From contig RMBW01000007.1 in assembly GCA_004009845.1 (NCBI GenBank), positions 62,001 through 126,000 of the forward strand: a stretch of 64,000 nt of DNA. The letters run 5' to 3'. Of this stretch, positions 45,555 through 57,813 are shown piece after piece. The stretch comes from Davidsoniella eucalypti (lineage: Eukaryota > Ascomycota > Sordariomycetes > Microascales > Ceratocystidaceae). The position numbers and the translations under genes are program-made. Numbering within the stretch: the first letter of the stretch is position 1; each line of letters starts with the position of its first letter. The notes under the pieces are model-generated. The model was given only the letters and a program-made list of their open reading frames with translations. It searched no databases and was not told where the DNA came from.

Positions 45555-48069
45555 TTTCATACAAAATTGGACTATGGAGACTTGACGCCCGTATCTACAT
45601 GTGATGAGGATGACAACTTCGAAACGAAACATACTTCGTCACGATCTTAGATTTGTCTCTTCTGGCTCCTTTCTCTCATAATTTCCATTCATTGTATATC
45701 ATATATTTTATCAATGGAGTTTAATCTCCAATTTTTTTCTTTCCCTGTGCCTTCAGGGCGAGATTTAATTTGCCCATCCTCTTTATTTTTTCAACATTCA
45801 CTACTTATCTCTTCTCATCTTTTTTATTTATTTATTCTCTTTTTCTTGGTTGTTTGCGCCCTTCACTCTACATTATGCTTTCTTTTATATCCCATATTTT
45901 ATATTTTTCCTTCGGCCCTAATAACAGAACGGCGTCACCGGCTTTTTATCTTGCACATTTTTTGTTTCTTGCTTCAATACCATGGAGGACTACTCGAAAA
46001 GTTCACATCTGCTTGTATTTTTTTTCTCTTTATATCTTTGTTCATTTCTGATTCTCTAATATCTTTCTTCTGGATGAATTGGCTTGCCTAATCGTTATTT
46101 ACTGATTTGTCTTTGTCATGATTCCAACGTCAGCGCATACGTCTGGCATCTTTCACTAGAAACTTAAGTATAGTACAAAGAAATGGAGGCTGAAATGTTG
46201 ACGTGAGGATATCACTTGTCAAGAACATATAGTTGGCGGTCTGGAGTGTGGAAGGGAACGAGAGATCTTAGACAACGATAGCGAATGCGGCTGTTTATTG
46301 AGAGCTCAGCTTTGCTTACTGTGTTACTGCAGCGTAAGCTAACCCATGGAGGCCAAGAACGAGATGTTGTGAACGACGGAGAGTGGAAGAAGATAGGCTA
46401 TAACAGCAAGCACATAGCAGATGGTATGGATCGGAAAGAGACGTTGGAATTTGAGAACTTGAGAAGACAATGCGTGGTGAGGGCTTTATTCTCTCTTTTC
46501 TTTCCCCTATACTCCTACCCTCAATATGGGTAAAACAGAATGGAATAGTCTGGCTGTTTTGCCTGCTCCCAAAGATAAGACGCAGTTGCTCGGTTACTAC
46601 TATCAAAGCTCAAGTATGAAGTACATCAACTAGAATCGGTGCAGACGTGGCATGAAATGTGAGCTGAACAGAATTAGTGGAAAAGGTGTAGCATGGCGCC
46701 ACTGACGAGCAAGTGATGTGTTGTGCCTCGTCTTGGTGTGAATAGTGATGGTGAATGATCAGAACATACTCAATCAACTTGCTCGACCCAACAAGTGTGT
46801 TGGGGGCTTGTAGCATTTTCCCATAGAAGCGCACACTGCCTAGTTGAGTATCTCCATCAGTTGAATCGGCACTGACTATCCGGGCGTAATAAGCATACTA
46901 TTGTACTTGATACGCGACATAGCTGATCAAAATATTAGAAGAGCAGGCTGGCTATCTCGATGGTGTACACATCGGGGACATATTGCGAACAACCCCAAGC
47001 CAACGCCAGGATCTCCCCCCACCAGGCTTCATAGTACCGGACACTATTAATCGAATATTGTGTCGCATCCGAGCAATAGTTCTCGACATGATATAACGAC
47101 AGTCATTCATCAAAACTATCCATCAAAGATAATCAATGAAGCTAATATCTGCGTGGCAAAGTAGCGCTTATTCAATATTGGAGCACCGCCTCTATTCATC
47201 CAATCCAATCTGGGCTTTGATGCTTATTATATTAGTAAACACGTTTGTGGTGCAAATTCCTCATTCAACTTACGAACTCCTATATAGGTATGTACTACTA
47301 TAGCGTATGTATGTATGTATGTTGTGCATGAAGAAAAAAAAGTATGAATGTGCAAGAGCCAATTGCTTGAGTTTGGTCACGAATCGGTGAGAGCTGCCCG
47401 TAAGCTGAACATATGTCTGTAAGTATGTAGATAAAAATACATTGAAATGACTGGCATATCATTTATATACTTATAGCCTGCTCCTTATCCATGCCCTGCA
47501 TGATATGATTAGCATGGTTGAGTGACATGCGCTTATGGAATGGCGATAGGTCAACTGTCCTTGGCGAGTTCTGGAAGATGTATATCATAAGTAAGATAAT
47601 AGATCCATAAACCCTCACGATCAATAGTCTTTTGGCGTTTTATCTGCGTTTTCTTCATCTTTAACTTGATTAATATAATTTAACCTGATTATACTACATG
47701 TATGCATATCCCGAAAGACAGATGTACAATTTTTCTCCACTCTGCACTGTAGAGTTGCAATCAAATTTGCCCGGGAGACTAGGCTAGGTGTGATGATGTT
47801 GGTTCTTAAACCAGGTCAACCGTGTAGATCGTCTTGGAACAGTAGGCTCTCTTCTATCCCTGCTTTTGGTTAACACTATGATTTAGACGAACCGTTTTTC
47901 TTTGCTCGTATAACTATGCATATCATCCTTATTTTTTTTTGTTTTCCCAAACCTATCAAACTAGCTTGGAAAGTTCAGCTTCATCTCACGATAAACGACG
48001 AAACTTCAAAATTCCGATTCTTCTGAATCTTCTTAAAGCCACTTAACACAACGATCACCAATTAAGATA
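45555..48069. other. Intergenic region between GIS2 and tRNA-Thr
   Basis: GIS2 3' flank followed by AT-rich DNA. Plus-strand frames at 45714-46091 are T-rich low-complexity shadows. Frames at 46285-46533 and 46316-46606 overlap on opposite strands with no motif. GTATGTATGTATGTATGT-like short repeats occur near 47305. No gene is supported. Confidence 0.45.
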
Positions 48070-48147
48070 GCCTTCATAGCTCAGTTGGCAGAGCGCGACA
48101 CTAGTATAGAAATGTCGAGGTCAGCGGTTCAAATCCGCTTGAAGGCA
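48070..48147 (+). tRNA. tRNA-Thr (anticodon AGU) with a 5-nt intron
   Basis: The cloverleaf folds by eye. The acceptor pairs GCCTTCA with TGAAGGC (discriminator A), the D arm GCTC with GAGC, the anticodon stem CGACA with TGTCG and the T arm AGCGG-TTCAAAT-CCGCT. The loop between the anticodon stem strands is 12 nt (CTAGTATAGAAA) instead of 7. It reads C-T-AGT-A followed by five extra bases, so a 5-nt intron at the usual position after base 37 is inferred. The anticodon AGT lies at 48103-48105. The mature length without the insertion is 73 nt. T-rich terminator candidates follow from 48152. Confidence 0.88.
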
Positions 48148-49317
48148 GTTCATCTTTTGGTCCTTCTTTTTGGTCGAGTAGAAAAGAAGAGGAATATCGT
48201 CCAGAGAAAGGACAAAACCACTCCTAATCCGCCGGGTCAAACCCGCGTGTCGACAGCTGCCGGCCTTTCAGACTAGCTTTTCAGAGTCTGTGCTATACGG
48301 TAAAAACACCAGGTACCCCGCAGGCTGACCCTCGGGTTGGGGCTAGACTGAGAGCTCTCTTGGCCTCAGTGCTGGACCCTAAAAAGTCATAACAGAAGTT
48401 CGGTCTACGCGCACCTATTTGCTGACCGCTCGAGAGTTGGTTGGAAGGTGACATCAACCTGCTGCTTTTGCCCGGAATATGCCGTCGTATTGCTGAGAAA
48501 TAACAGTAGGTAGACGTTAAGTAATTAAATCAACTCAGATCGTGGGAGGCCTTCATAGCCATACATACTAGTATTGTCAATAGTCCTGTTCCGCCAGGCC
48601 CTGTACCGTAGCCTGGTTAAATAGGCTGGCTTCAGCCAACGACGACCTACCTATCTTGTTAACGATTGACATCGTAATCTTTTATCATAGAGTCGTAGAT
48701 AGCCTGCTTTTCCTAGTCTGGACCAAGTTCTTATTCATGTCATGACCGGGTTCTCAGCCATATATGCAAGTTTCTCATAAGTCATTCGTCTTGTGAGAAT
48801 TGAGGATGGTATTCCTGGCTTACTGAGGTCTCAGATAGCTCGTCGGTGATGAAAGTAAGGCTTCTTAGCGACACATGACTTTTCTAACCATGTCGATGAA
48901 GTCTTGAGGGTGGGTGGGCGTTGTGAGATTGAAGCATTGTTGGTTAACGGGGCGATTCTGTGCCGCTAGGAAGGTGAATATGGCAAGTACATGTCTATAT
49001 ATTATCGTGGCGTAACTACCCGACTGTGTATAAAGAGGCTTGTCTCGCCTGCTTATTTTGATTCCCGCCTATAAACGTATCCCGACAACATCTCTTTCTC
49101 GTCTTTCTTCCTCTGGCCTTGGATATCTACGTACTATATACTCCCAGATACCTCACTAGTTGTGTAGCTGTGTGTATAGAGATACATAACTGAATCGACA
49201 ACGCCAAGACTTCCTACTTGGTTCCATATTCTTCATACTAAATCATAAACAATACCTCGAGCTTGTTTCTTTTCCTTCTTTGTTCTCATCTTCTTGTCTT
49301 CTTGTGCATTTCTAATC
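48148..49317. other. Calpain-gene upstream region with a hairpin-rich segment
   Basis: The segment 48225-48360 is GC-rich with several local stems and is described as a finding. The rest is AT-rich, and the last 300 bases are T/C-rich, as expected for promoter and leader of the gene at 49318. No protein gene is seen. Confidence 0.4.
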
Positions 49318-52300
49318 ATGCTGTCGGCTAAATTCGACATATTCAAGGGCAAGAAACGCCGCCGGGCCCAAGACGATATCGATGACTATTGGCGCCATAC
49401 ACTCAACTACAAGCCTGGAGGTAAGAATTATCTATTGCTTATCACCAGCTCTTCGATAGCAGCTAACATACCATATCGTCAATGCTGTAGTTCGCCGTGT
49501 TCTTCGTCCCAACGACCCGTTATTTAACAATGACCAACAGCAGAGGGAGAATACACAGATGTGTCTGTTTTATAAGACCTACGAAGAAGCCAAAGCCGCG
49601 TGCGAAAAAAAGGTCGAAAAACTAGTGCACGAGTGCACCGAATCCAACGTCAAGTATAACGACATCCACTTCGATATCGAGCAAGATCTATACTATGGCG
49701 AGAAAGACGAAGGTGGCGTTACTCTCTTTGCCATCAATACGGAGAGAATCCATAACTCGTCAAGACAGGCTTCGCAAAGTGGCATGGCAGGCAATGCGTC
49801 GGCTGGTGTTGATGATTATTGTGATTATTATAGACAGGATAGATATGTGTCGAACGGCAACACGAATCTGATGCCTCTCCGAAGAGACAAGAAACACAGG
49901 CCAAAGTCTGTCAAACGTGTTCCGCAGATCTTCCCGAACCCAAAGTTCTATGTCAACGGTCCCACCACGAACGATATCAAGCAGGGCAACCTAGATAATT
50001 GCTGGCTACTAGCGTGAGCCAATCCTATTGCAGCATGTCCAGCTACTTATGTAACCATATACTAATCCTTCATTAACTAGTGGCATTGGTGCTCTTGCCC
50101 AGCCAGAGCGCAAACCAAACAACGGCGAAGTCAAAGGAAAGGCTGACAGTAGTCATGAAAGTTTCATCACGAGATGCTGTGTCAAAAGGGACAAGAAATA
50201 CGGCATCTATGGCTTTGTGTTTCACCGAGATGGATCATGGATCTATACTATCATTGATGACAAGGTACGTGATACAACTATATCTCATAATGAAGCGTAG
50301 TAGCTAACAATAAAACATAGCTGTTTTTGAGCAACTACGACTACCAGAGCAAGAATCTTCCCAGCAACGTCATCCAATTATTCAATGAAACGACCGATGA
50401 GAAACTCTACGAAACGACCTTCCAAAAGACCAGCAAGAGATTGTACTTTGCTCGCTGCCAAGACGAAAATGAGACGTGGCTACCTCTTCTCGAGAAGGCG
50501 TATGCCAAGATCCATGGCGATTACGAGGCACTTGCTCTTGGTCATGCTTCCGAGGCTATCGAAGACATCACAGGCGGTGTTGCTTCTGAGTTCTTCACGT
50601 GCGAAATTGCCAATATTGAAAGCTTCTGGAATACAGAGCTGACATGCACTACCGGCAAAGTGTTCACCTGCTGGACTAACGTCTGGGGCGCCAACAAGCA
50701 ACTGCACAAAGGGATATCGGGCAGCCACTCGTATTCTATCCTGAGAGCGGAAGCGATCGATGTCCCGTGCAAAAAATGTGCTGAAGTCCCAGCCAATGAT
50801 CACACCACAAAAACTAAGTGCCAGGAGCGTGAAGAAGTCAAACTACTCCTCATCCGCAACCCCCTAGGTCGCTCTGAGTGGGATGGAGACTGGAGCGATA
50901 GCAGTGCCAAGTGGACCAGGGAGATCCGCACACAATTGAACCACGAACAGAACCCGAATGACGGCTGCTTCTGGATGAGCTACGCGGACTTTCTCAAGTA
51001 CTTTCAAGTCATTGAGCGGACACGTACATTCATCCATACAATCAACGAAGAAAAGTGGAATGAAGAGGTCCGCCATGCCTTACTGCCTGTGGCTTGGCCC
51101 TCACGCTACCAAGATATCCAGTTCGAGTTCCAATTAAGCCAACCAGCTGAGGTTGTCATTGCGTTGTCCCAGATCGACCAGCGTTACTTTAGGGGTCTTG
51201 AGGGACAATATTTCTTCTTTCTTCGATTCCGCGTCTACAAGGTAACCGAAAAGGACGGCAAGGAAGAGTACACTCTTTTACGCCGAAGTCGCCGCCAGGT
51301 TTTGATGATACGTACTGTGAACGCCGAGTTTGACACGCTTTCTCGTGGTAAATACCGCGTACTAGTCAAGATACTTGCAGTCAAGTCACATGATATGCTT
51401 CCACCAGAGCAGGCCATCCAAAAGTACATCAACGACAGCCTGTTCAAGCTCCATAGCGTCTCGCACTCGCGCGACGTCGCCTATAATAAGGGGAAGACAC
51501 TCGCCTGTACCGACGTAGAAAAGAGCAAGAAGAGCGAGTTCGACAAACAAGTTGCCAAAGAGAAAAAAGCGCAGACCTTTCTCAGCTACCAGATCAAAGC
51601 GCAGCGCGAGGAGAAGATTCTCGTGATAAAAGTCCAGCTCGAGGAACTGAGAAAAAAAAGACTGGAATCTGACAGGGCTCTCAGGGCTGACAATCCTTCT
51701 TTTGCGCGGTACAAGCCCGATGAAACTTACAACGCATGTATCGCCAAACTGAATCTCGAGCTTGATTGGCTGGAAAAGGTCCAGAAACAAAGCAATATCC
51801 CCCTCGAGGACGAACAGGACGACAACTATGACTTGTACGACGACATATACAACGTTCCTTCCGACGACGAAGATGACGATGACGCCAACCGCCTAGAGCT
51901 CTACGAAAAAGTGAACCAAGGGAAATTAGAGACATTAGAGCTGTTCACTGGGCATAACCTCCAACATAATGGCGTGCCTAATAGCGTCAACAGACCAGGT
52001 AACTACTGTATCCCGCCTGGAGACACTGCAAGCTCTGCTCGCCAAGCTGCCAGCCAGCCAGTTTCGAATCACGATTGGAAACAAGCGGACACTACGTGGA
52101 ACGCCGAAGCTGTGATCGGACTCAGAGTGCTTTGGTGCAACAAATCTACAGACACAAATATGTCGGGCAATGGTAGCCCAGCGTCGAAGCCCGCGGAGAC
52201 AACGAAAAGGGCTGATTCGAGCAAGGTAGATTTGACTATCGACTGTAGTCAACACTACGACCGTGTGCTCAAGAGTCACAGATTACGAACTGCCAAGCTG

Positions 52301-52378
52301 GGGCAAATTCTGGAGCAAGAGAAGGAGTATGAGGGATTTGGGCCTGAGTCTGTCACGCAGAATGTTGGCAACAACTAA
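49318..52378 (+). CDS. Calpain-like cysteine protease (family C2)
   Basis: Four exons (49318-49420, 49491-50013, 50081-50264, 50321-52378) encode 955 residues. The catalytic domain has the oxyanion glutamine and nucleophile in KQGNLDNCWLLAGIGALA (Cys205, split by an intron). It also has the histidine in GISGSHSYSILRAE (His406) and the asparagine in LLLIRNPLGRSEWDGDWSDS (Asn450). Compared with classical calpains, the GDCW box reads DNCW and NPWG reads NPLG. All three catalytic residues are kept, so activity is plausible. A beta-sandwich C2-like region follows (about 470-610), then a coiled-coil region rich in Lys/Glu (about 640-760), an acidic stretch (EDEQDDN to DDEDDDD) and a variable tail. 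Calpains cut substrates in a regulated, often calcium-dependent way. This is not clearly the PalB/Rim13 pH-signalling enzyme, and I leave the symbol empty. Confidence 0.92.
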
Positions 52379-52640
52379 GACGATTATCTACTCAAGAACA
52401 TTGGTTGTAGTGTTAGCTTATGATGGAGTAATAGTAAACTTGGCAGGATTTGTGTTTCTACCAGTTGGAAACCTGTGAGATTTTCCCCATTGGGATAATG
52501 GATATCAGCTTTATCAGGCTATCTGTTTCTAAATAAATGTTATATACTTGATCGCTTGTTGCCGTATGTTAATAGTATTACCAATAAAGTACAGATGAGA
52601 TGTTATAGCCCAATATAAATTGCTAAGTTGGCAGGTCTAG

Positions 52641-53535
52641 TTATATAGAATCTAGAAGATGATTCATCTTCTTCAGTTCAGCCTCAGCCACATTTTCAGC
52701 CTCTGCCGGTTCCGTGCTCGGCCTGAGACGGCCAACACGGCCACCGACACGGACCATCAGGACTCTCATACGCTCGAGTTCCTTTTCCATCTCTCCGTTA
52801 CGCGTGACGAGATTTTCCTGGACAGCATTACGTGATTCTCCGTCCTCTTCTTCTTCCTCGTCTTCTTGATCACCATCTATACGTGGCCGCTTTACAGGCA
52901 ATGGCTGAAGAGGAGCCAAGACGGCGCGCATTTTGCGTAAGCGCTCGACACGAGCGAGGATCTCGTTGCGCTGTGAGTTCAGCGTGGTAAGCGATTCGGC
53001 GAGAACGCTGTAGCGCTGAGCTTCGTTGGGGAACTTGGAAACATCAGCTTCTTCTAGCCATGACGGCGGAAGATCGACGATGATTTTGTCTTTGCCTAAA
53101 CAGATGTATTTTAGCAGCTACAATCATCTATCATATGCATGATTTTTCTTCCAGTTTCCCCCCCCAAAAAAAAAAACATGGAAAGGCACAAAATAAGGAC
53201 TCACTCATATCTACGTGCTTGCCGATCCCGTGTAACATGGCATCTTCTTTAGCCTCGGCACCTCGTTCGGCGGCCTGCCAATACAGTTTATCGAGCTGTT
53301 CAGCGACATGCCGTGTCGCCTGTGGTGCATGTACACGGCGCAAATGTTGCTGGACCACATGGCCGAGCCGGAACAACACGTCCTCTACGACGCGCGGTGG
53401 GAGCGCGTTGGGAGTGGCGGATTCATCAGCCTGAGTGTCTAGCCATTCGTCACTGGGGGCGGGATTAGAAGCTAGAAGCCGTGTTTGGCTGGATATGAAA
53501 GACTGCTTGATGGAGAGGACAGTTGGTGGTGCCAT
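52641..53535 (-). CDS. Kinetochore protein of the Fta4/Nkp1 family
   Basis: Two exons, complement(52641-53095, 53205-53535), encode 261 residues. The N-terminal block PTVLSIKQSFISSQTRLLAS, the LPPRVVEDVLFRLGHVVQQH segment with LRRVHAPQATRHVAEQLDKL, and LPPSWLEEADVSKFPNEAQR-YSVLAESL match my memory of fission-yeast Fta4. Fta4 corresponds to budding-yeast Nkp1, a member of the inner-kinetochore Sim4/Ctf19 (CCAN) complex. The C-terminal half is helical and charged, consistent with a coiled coil, with an acidic loop (DQEDEEEEEDGE). The 109-nt intron has a GTGAGT donor and a GCTAAAA branch-like site. It includes a C7A12 tract that may be error-prone. The gene converges on the calpain gene with about 260 bp between stops. 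Confidence 0.85.
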
Positions 53536-54387
53536 GGTGTTCTTTTAAGATAGTTGGCTGTTCATGTCGTTGTTGCTGGTGTTGAGCGCTAGATAGCCAG
53601 GGTTGAGAGATTAGGCGAGTATAGGGTTATGTCACAGCCATACCAGGGAATTCATTAGGGTATGATGAGGAATAGTTGCGAAGTCATTGATAGTCAAACT
53701 ATTGTGTTACATTACCTTGAAGACACACAGCAGGAGCTATGTAGAGTACTATTACTGTGATATAATTAAAAAGCCCTTAATGTACAGCTTGACACACACC
53801 TAAACAGAAGACCTAGTGGAAAGCTATCCCCTAGGCAAAAGAGCAAGATATTATAGTGATGATAGTATATTATTATATAAACGAATGTTTAATATGTAGT
53901 AAGTATTAAGCAAACTGCAATAGCCGCATGCGAATAGATAATAAGCTCGCGAGATAAATGCCCTTAAAAATAATGCGCGTCCGTCATAACCGCTAAGTTG
54001 ACAAAAGCGCGCCCCGATTCCAACCCAAAATGTTCAATGCTAGAGGATGATACTAGAAGTATTCCATGAGATGTTTAAACCAAAAAAAAAATGTAAAAAA
54101 TGCAATGAGCCCAATAATAAACGATGAATGCAAAAACAATGAAGATGCAGAAAAACAAAAGATGCAGGAAAGATGCAGAAAATCAACAACAAAATGCGTA
54201 GGAGGTATGTAGAGAAAACGAAAGCAAAAAAAAAAAGAAATCAAAGTCATACAAAAGTAGCCAAAGAAGCAGGACAGCCGGAAGAAAGAAAAGCTCGCGA
54301 GAGCGTCATCGTCCAGCGGTATTGCATGCTCTTCATAGTGGTTTTTGTTATTGTTTTTTTTTTGGTGTGATTTGCTTTCGTTTTCTC
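53536..54387. other. Fta4 upstream region and 3' flank of the cupredoxin gene
   Basis: The part near 53536-53800 is the likely promoter of the Fta4-type gene. From about 54060 to 54380 the plus strand is A/G-rich, matching the 3' flank style of other minus-strand genes here. The minus-strand open frame that runs through it belongs to a wrong frame of the cupredoxin gene. No other gene is seen. Confidence 0.45.
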
Positions 54388-55074
54388 TTACAGGACGAGA
54401 GCCAAGGCAGCTCCGGCAGCCAGGGCAAAGATGCCCGTGCTCAGCTGGTAGACACCGGCAACAGTGGCAGAAGTGCCAGAGGTGAGGGTGCCGTTGGAGG
54501 TCTTGTTGGTGCTGCTGCTGGTCTTGTTGTACTCGTCCTTGGAGTCGTCCTTGTCGGCGAAGACACCGCCGTAGGGAGCACCCCAGGGAGAGATGGCAGC
54601 ACTCAGCTTGCCGGCCTTGGCAGTGTAGTTGGCTAGCGAGTGGGTGCTGTTGCCGTTGACGACACCGACCATTCCGTTGTTGCACTCGTTACCCTAAGAG
54701 CTGGGTGTTAGATACCGATACACACACGACAAGGGGACAGTCGCAGAGGGGAAGCTTACCTGGCTGGAGTAGAACACCAGGGGGTCAGTGTTGTTCAGGG
54801 TAACCTTGAAGGCGTCGTCGGCCAGACCAGAAGTCACGTGGACAAAGCCGGACCAGAAGCCGCCGTGGTTGGGAGGAGTGCAAGCGCCACTGTTGCTGAC
54901 AAACTCTCCCATGGCGACGCTGTGGTTACCGACGCCAAACTCAAACTCGAGGACATCGCCAGAAGAGGCCTTGATGTCGTTGGGAGAGAACTTGTTGTCC
55001 GAGGTGAGAGTGACGGTGATGGTCTTGGCCGAGACGACGGTGGCAGCAACGAGGGTGGCAGTAGAGAAACGCAT
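54388..55074 (-). CDS. GPI-anchored cupredoxin-type surface protein
   Basis: Two exons, complement(54388-54693, 54760-55074), encode 206 residues. The protein starts with a signal peptide (MRFSTATLVAATVVSA). It continues with a cupredoxin-like domain: TITVTLTSDNKFSPNDIKAS then GDVLEFEFGVGNHSVAMGEF, GACTPPNHGGFWSGF, and after the intron QGNECNNGMVGVVN. Fungal extracellular serine-rich proteins share this NHSV/C/GFxSG/CxxGM pattern. A Ser/Thr/Asn-rich linker with N-glycosylation sites leads to a C-terminal hydrophobic tail (GIFALAAGAALALVL) typical of GPI attachment. The His, Cys and Met pattern (NHSV, GNEC, GM) resembles a type-1 copper site, but copper binding is not proven. The 66-nt intron has a GTAAGC donor. 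Codon choice is strongly GCC/GTC/AAC biased, suggesting high expression. Confidence 0.92.
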
Positions 55075-57813
55075 GTTGATAGATTAACTAGAAGATCTTA
55101 GCTGTGGTAAGTTTATTATGTAACAAAACGGGCAGAAAGGATTAATTAGGGGTTTTTTGGTGGTAGGCTAAACAAAAGTATTAAGAAAAAAGATGCAAAA
55201 TATGGAATAAATGATATTAGTATGCGAGCAGAGAAACAAAAATGGAGAATTAGAGTATATTAGGTATAGGTAATAAACAAAAATGATGGAAAAGAGAGCG
55301 GCGGTAGAGGACGGAGGGCGGTATTAGATTAAGAGTAGATCTCGGCGATGAAGGAGAAAGAGAGAGACTAGGAACATCGAGAATGAACGGGAGGCCGGCT
55401 GGCTATTTATTCTTTTTTTTTCCTGCCAACCAGAAGACGCATCTCTCTCCGTCGCCTGTTGGCTGGAGCAGTTGTACAATGTGTGCAAAGCTTCTTCCAC
55501 GTCTCAAGAAGCTTATTCCGTAACAAGCTAGGGCCAAGTCAGTCAGTATCCCCCCCCTCGAAGAAACAGAGCACACACCCCCCTTTGCTAGGCGAAGACG
55601 TATGTTCCTCTGCTCCTTGACTGATGGTACGTAGTGTTATTTTGAGAACCCAAAAGGACGTACCAAATGTGTGTGATATCACCTCATCACGTAATGACTG
55701 TCAAGGGCCTAAAAATAAGAAACCGCTTAGCTGTGGCGCCACGATCGACACAGGGATATATCATTGTACATGATATGCTCTCATTGTATGGAACAGGCAA
55801 GGATTACGTTTACGGTCAGCTAGCGGGAGATTCCACAATGATATTGTCCGGGTAGAGATAAGTATATCTGTACTTGGACTATAGCAATCCCAGCTGACAA
55901 GATCAGAGGAACTCCGTGTCCAGATCGATGTAGACTGGCTGCACGTAATTCTCTAGTCATCTGGACACTTTCTCACACTGACATATACGGTGACAGCATC
56001 TTGACGGGCCAGTGACGACGAGACTGTGCGAGCGCCACAGTATAACGAACAACGATGCTGCTTATTAAACGCCTTCTTTCTAGGTATCACAAGATCACAG
56101 GCCCGTACGCCAACTATGACGAGACGCCTATCAAGGCGCTCCTCGAAGCTTTGTCATATATTTCTCAGACGACATGTCCAACGTTGCGGCCATGGTTCCC
56201 ATCAGCAGCAGCAACAAGACACATATCAAATAACACCTAAAAAAGATATAAAAAGATATAAAAAAAACAATAGAGAAAAGATGCGGCAACAAGTCCAGGG
56301 GCAAAAATAGACTGTACTATATTTCAAGTGACGCTAAAAACAAATACACGAGATCAAGAAGCCGAGATGCCTCTATAGCACTTCTGGAGGAACATTAATG
56401 CTAAATGGTGGAAGGAATGCTTAGGCTTAGCAGGTCCTTTGATATAGGGTTGTCCAACGTTTGAGACATGCAGCCTTTATAGACTTTGACATATGCAGGT
56501 CAATGATCCGGAAAAGATCGAAGTCCAGGGCATAAGAAAAAGAAGAACCTTTGGAAGAGGAGGGTTGTTCACCAAAGGAATAACTTCACTGGGATTTCCA
56601 GGCCAATCTTTCTATACACGCAGTCTATTCCTATTTAAAAATAATCAACTTCAATATATAAAGTGGAAGTTCCAAGGATTTCAAAAGTCGAGGAAATAGA
56701 ACCTTTCCGTCAATGCGCCCAAAAATAGAAGCTTGGGTTTTCCTGTTTTGCGTCTAGGTCAAAGCAAAAAAAAAATTAAAAAAATTAAAAATTAAAAAAA
56801 ACACCTGAGAATTCGGAGTGCTCAGTCTAAGCTTCCATTTTTTGGGCGGAAGAAGAAGAACAAGAAAAAACAAGACACAAAACAAGGCAGCAAAGAAGAT
56901 TAGACCAATCATATTCTGTTGCAAGGCCACGGGATTCGATGAATAATCTGGCACTTTGAATCTTGGATTCTAAAGCTCGGCCCTGTATTCAACCAACAGA
57001 CAAGTCATGGAAAGGAAAATCGAGACCTCAAACAACGGGGTATGCGTCTGTGCTGTCTTTCCACTCGTCTCTCCTCCTCCTTATAATCCACTTCAGAGGG
57101 ATATCATAAGCCTTCTCCAAGATCAGGTTTTCAAGACAGACTCAAGAATAGCAAAATTAGAACTCAAGGAAGATGTAGACCCCAATCTCTCATGATTGTT
57201 ATCTCTACCGGGAAATTTAGTGTCATCAACCAGGAAAATTGAAAGTGCCGTCCCTTAAAGTCGATCGAAATCTCAACGAAGCTCGTCCTTGTTTCCAATA
57301 AGGGAGAAAACTTATAAAACCATCCAAGTTACTCGGTAGCATCCGTCATAACATAGACTAGAAGCACAGTGCAATAAAAACTTGACAATACTTACTCTCT
57401 TGATCGATGAAATAATACGTACTTAAAGTCTGTTACAAACGATGATGGGTGGGTTAAATAGTCAAATCAGCCTTGAGGTATTCAGAGATATGTTGTTCCC
57501 ATGATAATCAGACGACATTTAACATCCATTACACGTGAAACCAACCGGCTACGTTTAACGTCAAACAGTAGGGTTATATACACATAAAGGGTTAATAGAC
57601 CAAGCTCATCCGTCAACACGTTGGATGAGAGGCCGCATTGAAGCGACACATCTCTTCTATTGCGTAGATGTGAAAACTATTTGATTCATAAGTCATAGAC
57701 AAGAGATAGGCACTATATACACATATTACAACGATTATTTGTATACCATGTCGTAGAAAGTTACTACTGATCATGGGACCACGCACCACATTCATCGTGG
57801 ACAGCGAGTTAGC
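55075..57813. other. 2.7-kb intergenic region
   Basis: The first 400 bases or so are the probable promoter of the surface-protein gene. They include a long purine-rich plus-strand tract and CCCCCCC and CCCCCC runs near 55550-55590. A 61-codon plus frame at 56055-56240 with YHKITGPYANYDETPIKALL looks protein-like but has no partner exons. Frames at 56493-56699 and 57007-57195 have no motif. No gene is called. Confidence 0.4.

Noticed and set aside
56055..56240. 61-codon plus-strand frame with ITGPYANYDETPIKALLEAL
   Set aside because: The middle looks protein-like, but there are no neighbouring exons and I recognise no family. It could be a relic; not enough to call.
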